From: Deltaproteobacteria bacterium
Lineage (GTDB): Bacteria > Desulfobacterota > Desulfobacteria > Desulfobacterales > B30-G6
Assembly: GCA_003647375.1 (NCBI GenBank)
Contig: QMMS01000193.1
Span: 1-8,731, forward strand
Direction: 5' to 3'
DNA: 8,731 nt
Positions within the stretch are counted from its first letter, which is position 1; the number at the start of each line of letters is the position of its first letter. A model generated the notes under the pieces. That model had not been told where the DNA came from. It ran no database searches and worked only from the letters and a program-made list of their open reading frames with translations. A program made the translations under genes and the position numbers. This document shows positions 5,907 to 8,731 of this stretch, in pieces.

Positions 5907-6848
5907 TCAAGTATCAAGCAAGTTTGCGATATCTTCAATTTTTTCCTTTGCCCTGATATAGCCTTCTTCGATTGTATGCTCAACTTGGTCAAAATCCAGC
6001 ATCTTTAATTCGCCAAGGTATGGTTGTATTAAAACATCTGGCGGGGTTACGGCAAGATTTACGCGGGTTATGCGATCTTGCATTATGTTTATCGAGGTTG
6101 TAACGGTCTCTATGATATCCGGCATAGATTCCTCTTTTGTAAATAGATCTTTGATTTTACTTTTAAAACTTATTTCAGCATTTTCATAGTATTTGGATAA
6201 TTTTTTAATTAATTCATTTCTATTCTCCTCTTTTTTTACGAGTGCTTCTTCGCTTCGAATACCTTGTTTCTTCTGCTTTTTCTTTGAAATATCTCCACTG
6301 CTGAGATCTACGGCGATCACAAGATCCGCTCCCATTGCCCTGGCTACGCTTACAGGTACGGGGTCCACTAAACCACCATCCACAAGCCATCGGTCATTTA
6401 CTCTTGCTGGAGCAAAAAGCCCCGGCATAGACATGCTGGCCCTGAGAGCATCCAAAATCTTTCCAGATTTCAATACCACTTTTTGTCCTCTTTCGAGGTC
6501 TGTGGCAACCATCATTACAGGAATGTTTAATTCCGAAAAATTTTGTGCCTCGGTATGTATTGCATAAAGTTCCCTTAATCTTTTTGTGCCGTCCAGAAGG
6601 CCGGAACGTGGAAGAACGAAGTCAAAATAGGAAAATACCTTTTTGCCATCCATCTTGAGGACAAACTTTTTGAGGCTTTTGATGCTTCCGGCGGCATAGA
6701 TAGCACCAATGTAACTGCCGACGCTGCATCCCACGATAAAATCGATTGGGATTTTCGCTTCTTCCAGCGCCTCTATTGCACCTATATGGGCCCAACCGCG
6801 TGAGGACCCACATCCAAGAACAAGGCCAACACTTTTTTTTGATGTCAT
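5907..6848 (-). CDS. patatin-like phospholipase, RssA/YchK type
   Basis: A 313-residue patatin-domain serine acyl hydrolase acting on phospholipid or other acyl esters. The glycine-rich oxyanion loop GCGSSRGWAHIGA spans residues 12-24. The nucleophile is Ser42 in GCSVG (40-44), and the dyad Asp157 sits in LVDGGLVDPVP (155-165), so both catalytic residues are intact. The C-terminal segment DVLIQPYLGELKMLDF (271-286) is typical of the RssA branch. Residues about 185-245 form a charged Lys/Glu-rich insert before the last strand, probably a surface helix or coiled coil. No signal peptide is seen. The start at 6848 is fixed by an in-frame stop four codons upstream, but the ribosome site is poor (TTAGA). 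A strong unused Shine-Dalgarno lies at 6924-6932. The isochorismatase gene follows in the same direction. Confidence 0.9.
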   Translation of the reverse strand: MTSKKSVGLVLGCGSSRGWAHIGAIEALEEAKIPIDFIVGCSVGSYIGAIYAAGSIKSLKKFVLKMDGKKVFSYFDFVLPRSGLLDGTKRLRELYAIHTEAQNFSELNIPVMMVATDLERGQKVVLKSGKILDALRASMSMPGLFAPARVNDRWLVDGGLVDPVPVSVARAMGADLVIAVDLSSGDISKKKQKKQGIRSEEALVKKEENRNELIKKLSKYYENAEISFKSKIKDLFTKEESMPDIIETVTTSINIMQDRITRVNLAVTPPDVLIQPYLGELKMLDFDQVEHTIEEGYIRAKEKIEDIANLLDT

Positions 6849-6872
6849 GGTTCTAATCTAATATTCAAGATT

Positions 6873-6932
6873 TCAAACATGTGATAAAATATGTAACGCT
6901 CCACTCATAGAACCAATGATACGCCTCCTTTT
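6873..6932 (-). other. orphan strong Shine-Dalgarno with a 14-codon mini-ORF upstream of the patatin gene
   Basis: AAAAGGAGG at 6932-6924 is the strongest ribosome site in this half of the window but precedes no ordinary gene. At ideal spacing (6 nt) the codon is ATT at 6917, opening MIGSMSGALHILSHV-like coding (14 codons) to TGA at 6873. An ATG occurs in the same frame at 6908. It may be a leader cistron feeding the weakly initiated patatin gene 24 nt downstream, or the relic of a lost gene start. Confidence 0.3.
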
Positions 6933-6947
6933 ACGGATGTTCAAGTG

Positions 6948-7136
6948 TCATATTTCAGGCATACTGTTTGATTTCTGCAGTTCTGACCACCAAGCCTCAA
7001 CTTTGAGAGTATCTCCTGGACGAACGGGATTGAGCATTTTAACTTCATACATACCGACACCGCTCAAAATCGCAAGTTCACCTTGCGCCTCGACTCCGAC
7101 ACGGGTACAAACAGAAAGGGTTATGCCAGGAATCAA
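6948..7136 (-). pseudogene. remnant of a MaoC-type hot-dog acyl dehydratase
   Basis: About 60 codons are readable, with no ATG (first usable codon TTG). The translation contains HLIPG just before the TTG, then GVGMYEVKMLNPVRPGDTLKV, the C-terminal half of a MaoC-fold dehydratase. LNPVRPGDTL corresponds to LAPVRINDTV of the PhaJ-like protein at 1-363. An intact member would be about 140-150 residues with a catalytic GDxNPxH motif, which is missing. Reading further upstream in frame there is TAA at 7151-7149, then another open stretch (AYTRYGMSL) and TAA at 7196-7194. The 3' end stops abruptly after SMPEI. This pattern suggests a decayed gene rather than a short functional one. It was probably an enoyl-CoA hydratase-like protein. 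Confidence 0.6.
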
Positions 7137-7494
7137 GTGTTTTGCTGATTATAAGCTCATACCATATCTTGTATATGCCAACTCAAGAAATGTTTAAAAT
7201 TTTTGTCAGTTTGTAAATGTCTTCCGACGTATTGATTTATCAATATTATAAGACTCCCCTATATATAAAATACTATTGACAAGATAGGGTAATCAACGCT
7301 TCTGAAAGGCACTATCCGATAGTTGATTTGATCATTTTTAAATGTTATATCAGTATATTAAGTTTAATCATACAGTCAGCAGATAGGTATGATTCCAACG
7401 TTTGGTTTAATCTTCAATTGGGCCACGAGGTATTTTGTAGGTAGTAACAAATGTAATCTAAAAAAGGATAAATGGGACAAACAATAAAAATATC
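7137..7494. other. AT-rich non-coding stretch with short palindromes
   Basis: No convincing gene is visible. Its right-hand border lies near the possible terminator at 7495-7509. It contains the perfect palindromes ATTGAT-TT-ATCAAT (7231-7244) and ACTATC-C-GATAGT (7311-7323). A longer nested pair, AATCAAC (7291-7297) with GTTGATT (7322-7328), could fold with a 24-nt loop. A TTGACA box at 7276-7281 on the plus strand lacks a matching -10. The open frames here have non-ATG starts, no ribosome sites and no recognisable motifs. Confidence 0.4.
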
Positions 7495-7509
7495 GACGGT
7501 AATACCGTC
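7495..7509 (-). terminator. possible rho-independent terminator downstream of the SGNH hydrolase gene
   Basis: Read leftward, GACGGT and ACCGTC form a 6-bp GC-rich stem with a 3-nt loop. It is followed by GATATTTTTATTG, a U-rich but interrupted tail. It lies about 126 nt past the stop of the leftward SGNH gene. The short stem makes it weak, and the symmetric sequence could equally be a protein-binding site. Confidence 0.4.
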
Positions 7510-7635
7510 TCAGGCAATGCGCCGAATCCCAGGGTAACGATATGAATTGTTCCTTATCGATGGGATCAGCCCCTTTAAAAAATGCTTTGAGTAATGATTC
7601 AAAAGTGCTGTGCAACCATTAGTATATTGGAATGA

Positions 7636-8268
7636 TCAGTGACCATTTTTTCGAATAATATTGGCAACAGCAGTCCCGAGTTTGTGATTATCTTCGGGAT
7701 CGAAATGAAGACCGTCCAATTTACTGGATTGGATTACTGTTGAGGTATCAAAGAACTGGCACCCGTATGAAGCAGCAATTGGCTCATAATAAGCAGCAAG
7801 CTTTTTAGATTTCTCTACCCCACCTTGAAACGTTTCTGACCATTTTGTCAATTCACCAAGGGGTGGCGGGGCCATGATTAATATCTCTGGTCCTTTTCCC
7901 ATCAAACCGCACTTACTCTTTTGAGCGATTTCAATTAAGGCCCCCATGCTTTCTCCAACATCATAGGGAGTTACTGCAAATCTGGCTTTTAAATCATTGG
8001 TCCCTAACATGATGATTAATTGATCGATGGGGGCATGTGATTCAAGGCAGGGCAAAAGATAATAGCTTCCGTTGCGCTTTATACCGCCCCGTACAGGATC
8101 GTCCCAGACGGTGGTTCTGCCGTTCAACCCTTCTTCAATAACAGAATAGTCCTCTCCAAGCGTACTTTGAAGTACCCCGGGCCATCGCACGTTTTTATCA
8201 AGCCGTCCGCTGGTGACCGGGTCCCGGCCATGTGTATTGGAATCACCAAAACAAAGGATTACTTTCAT
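7636..8268 (-). CDS. SGNH/GDSL esterase, similar to the M. smegmatis acyltransferase (MsAcT) family
   Basis: A 210-residue cytoplasmic SGNH hydrolase. All four catalytic blocks are present: block I CFGDSNTHG with Ser10 (6-14), block II EEGLNGRTT with Gly47 (45-53), block III MLGTND with Asn91 (87-92) and block V DGLHF with Asp185 and His188 (185-189). From recall, MsAcT shares ILCFGDS, the RW-GVL segment, VIEEGL-RTT, DDP, IIMLGTND-KA, PPPL and DG-HF in the same order. That subgroup hydrolyses short acyl esters and can transfer acyl groups to alcohols in water. No signal peptide is present. The start has GAAGG 6 nt before the ATG at 8268. It lies 70 nt downstream of the alcohol dehydrogenase gene on the same strand, probably one transcript, which suggests alcohol/ester metabolism. 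The physiological substrate is unknown. Confidence 0.88.
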   Translation of the reverse strand: MKVILCFGDSNTHGRDPVTSGRLDKNVRWPGVLQSTLGEDYSVIEEGLNGRTTVWDDPVRGGIKRNGSYYLLPCLESHAPIDQLIIMLGTNDLKARFAVTPYDVGESMGALIEIAQKSKCGLMGKGPEILIMAPPPLGELTKWSETFQGGVEKSKKLAAYYEPIAASYGCQFFDTSTVIQSSKLDGLHFDPEDNHKLGTAVANIIRKNGH

Positions 8269-8338
8269 GGTCTACCTTCTTATTTAAAAATTAAAATGGA
8301 TGTGAACCGGATAGTGCTTGGAATTCCTCTACCGTCCT

Positions 8339-8731
8339 TTAGGGGACTAATAATACCTTTATGGCTTCCAACTTTTCCAGAGCTGAAAAGGCAGTTCCCC
8401 ATTCTTTGAGCGGGTAGGTATGAGAAATAATCTTATCCGCTTCAATTTTTCTCTCGCTCAGCATAGATACCGCTTTTTCCCAACTAGACCAGCTTGAACT
8501 GAAACTCCAGGTGACATGGGCTGCTTTGTGCAGGGCAGTTTCCCATGGCATGGATAAAGACTCTCGACCCGTGTGCCCTATGGCAGCAATTCGGCCGTCT
8601 ATCCTTATAATGTCAAATGCCTGATTGATAGCAGCTTCAACACCACAAGCCTCAACAACAAGATCCGCACCAATGCCATTTGTAAGAGACAAAATCGTCT
8701 CCTTGAGATTGTCTTGTTGAACATTGATCAC
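8339..8731 (-). CDS. zinc-type medium-chain alcohol dehydrogenase, C-terminal 130 residues (N-terminus outside window)
   Basis: The visible 130 residues are the C-terminal part of a medium-chain dehydrogenase/reductase. Seen are the later Rossmann strands GADLVVEACGVEAAINQAF (25-43), DGRIAAIGHTG (50-60) and a C-terminal catalytic-domain return with ADKIISHTYPLKEWGTAF (98-115), ending KVLLVP. This matches sorbitol/threonine-dehydrogenase-like members, which oxidise alcohols with NAD(P). The zinc ligands and the GxGxxG loop lie in the missing part (roughly 200 residues), so substrate class and metal content cannot be checked. The codon at the window edge is GTG but is internal, not a start. The stop at 8339-8341 is followed 70 nt later by the SGNH esterase gene in the same direction. 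Confidence 0.85.
   Translation of the reverse strand: MINVQQDNLKETILSLTNGIGADLVVEACGVEAAINQAFDIIRIDGRIAAIGHTGRESLSMPWETALHKAAHVTWSFSSSWSSWEKAVSMLSERKIEADKIISHTYPLKEWGTAFSALEKLEAIKVLLVP

Noticed and set aside
7470..7560. About 31-codon hydrophobic frame (ending FVPFILF) in another leftward frame of the same gap
   Set aside because: It has no start codon and no ribosome site, and short hydrophobic frames arise easily in T-rich DNA.
7376..7615. 79-codon leftward open frame downstream of the SGNH gene
   Set aside because: It starts with TTG, lacks a ribosome site, shows no recognisable motif, and contains the palindrome of the possible terminator.
7309..8317. Ten-base inverted repeat GCACTATCCG flanking the SGNH gene (7309-7318 and 8308-8317)
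   Set aside because: Many 10-base matches are expected by chance in a window of this size, and no mobile-element gene lies between them.
1..8731. CRISPR arrays, tRNA or rRNA genes, transposases
   Set aside because: No regularly spaced repeats, no tRNA-like arms and no transposase motifs were seen on either strand.

Overview
The window looks like chromosomal DNA from a Gram-negative, probably deltaproteobacterial (Desulfobacterota-type) organism. This is an inference from the gene content: very short tandem phasins, a PhaR-type regulator and a DUF3141 protein. No marker gene in the window fixes the taxonomy.

Positions 1-4060 form a compact polyhydroxyalkanoate (PHA) locus arranged around a divergent control region at about 1012-1298. 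Leftward run two small paralogous phasin-type granule proteins and a PhaJ-like (R)-specific enoyl-CoA hydratase, cut by the window edge. Rightward run phaR, a PHA-responsive DNA-binding regulator, and a 733-residue DUF3141 protein. The DUF3141 protein is an alpha/beta hydrolase with a Cys-Asp-His triad like that of PHA synthases, followed by a long helical C-terminal part. No conventional phaC is visible, so the DUF3141 protein is the natural candidate for polymer synthesis or mobilisation here. The control region holds a near-consensus sigma70 promoter facing the phasins and an array of alternating CACAAT/ATTGTG half-sites that could be the PhaR operator. PhaJ would draw (R)-3-hydroxyacyl-CoA from beta-oxidation, the DUF3141 enzyme would handle the polymer or its thioesters, the phasins would coat the granule, and PhaR would match phasin supply to granule surface.

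Positions 4084-5199 encode, convergently to the DUF3141 gene, a YpdA/thioredoxin-reductase-like flavoprotein without a CxxC pair, with its own promoter. Further right, all leftward and visibly more AT-rich, lie an isochorismatase-family cysteine hydrolase (5300-5839) and an RssA-type patatin phospholipase (5907-6848).

Positions 6849-7635 are mostly decayed or non-coding. They hold a remnant of a second MaoC hot-dog dehydratase (6948-7136), a strong Shine-Dalgarno sequence with no proper gene behind it, several short palindromes and a possible terminator. The window ends with a leftward pair: the C-terminal part of a zinc-type medium-chain alcohol dehydrogenase (8339 to the edge) and an SGNH esterase closely resembling the Mycobacterium smegmatis acyltransferase family (7636-8268).
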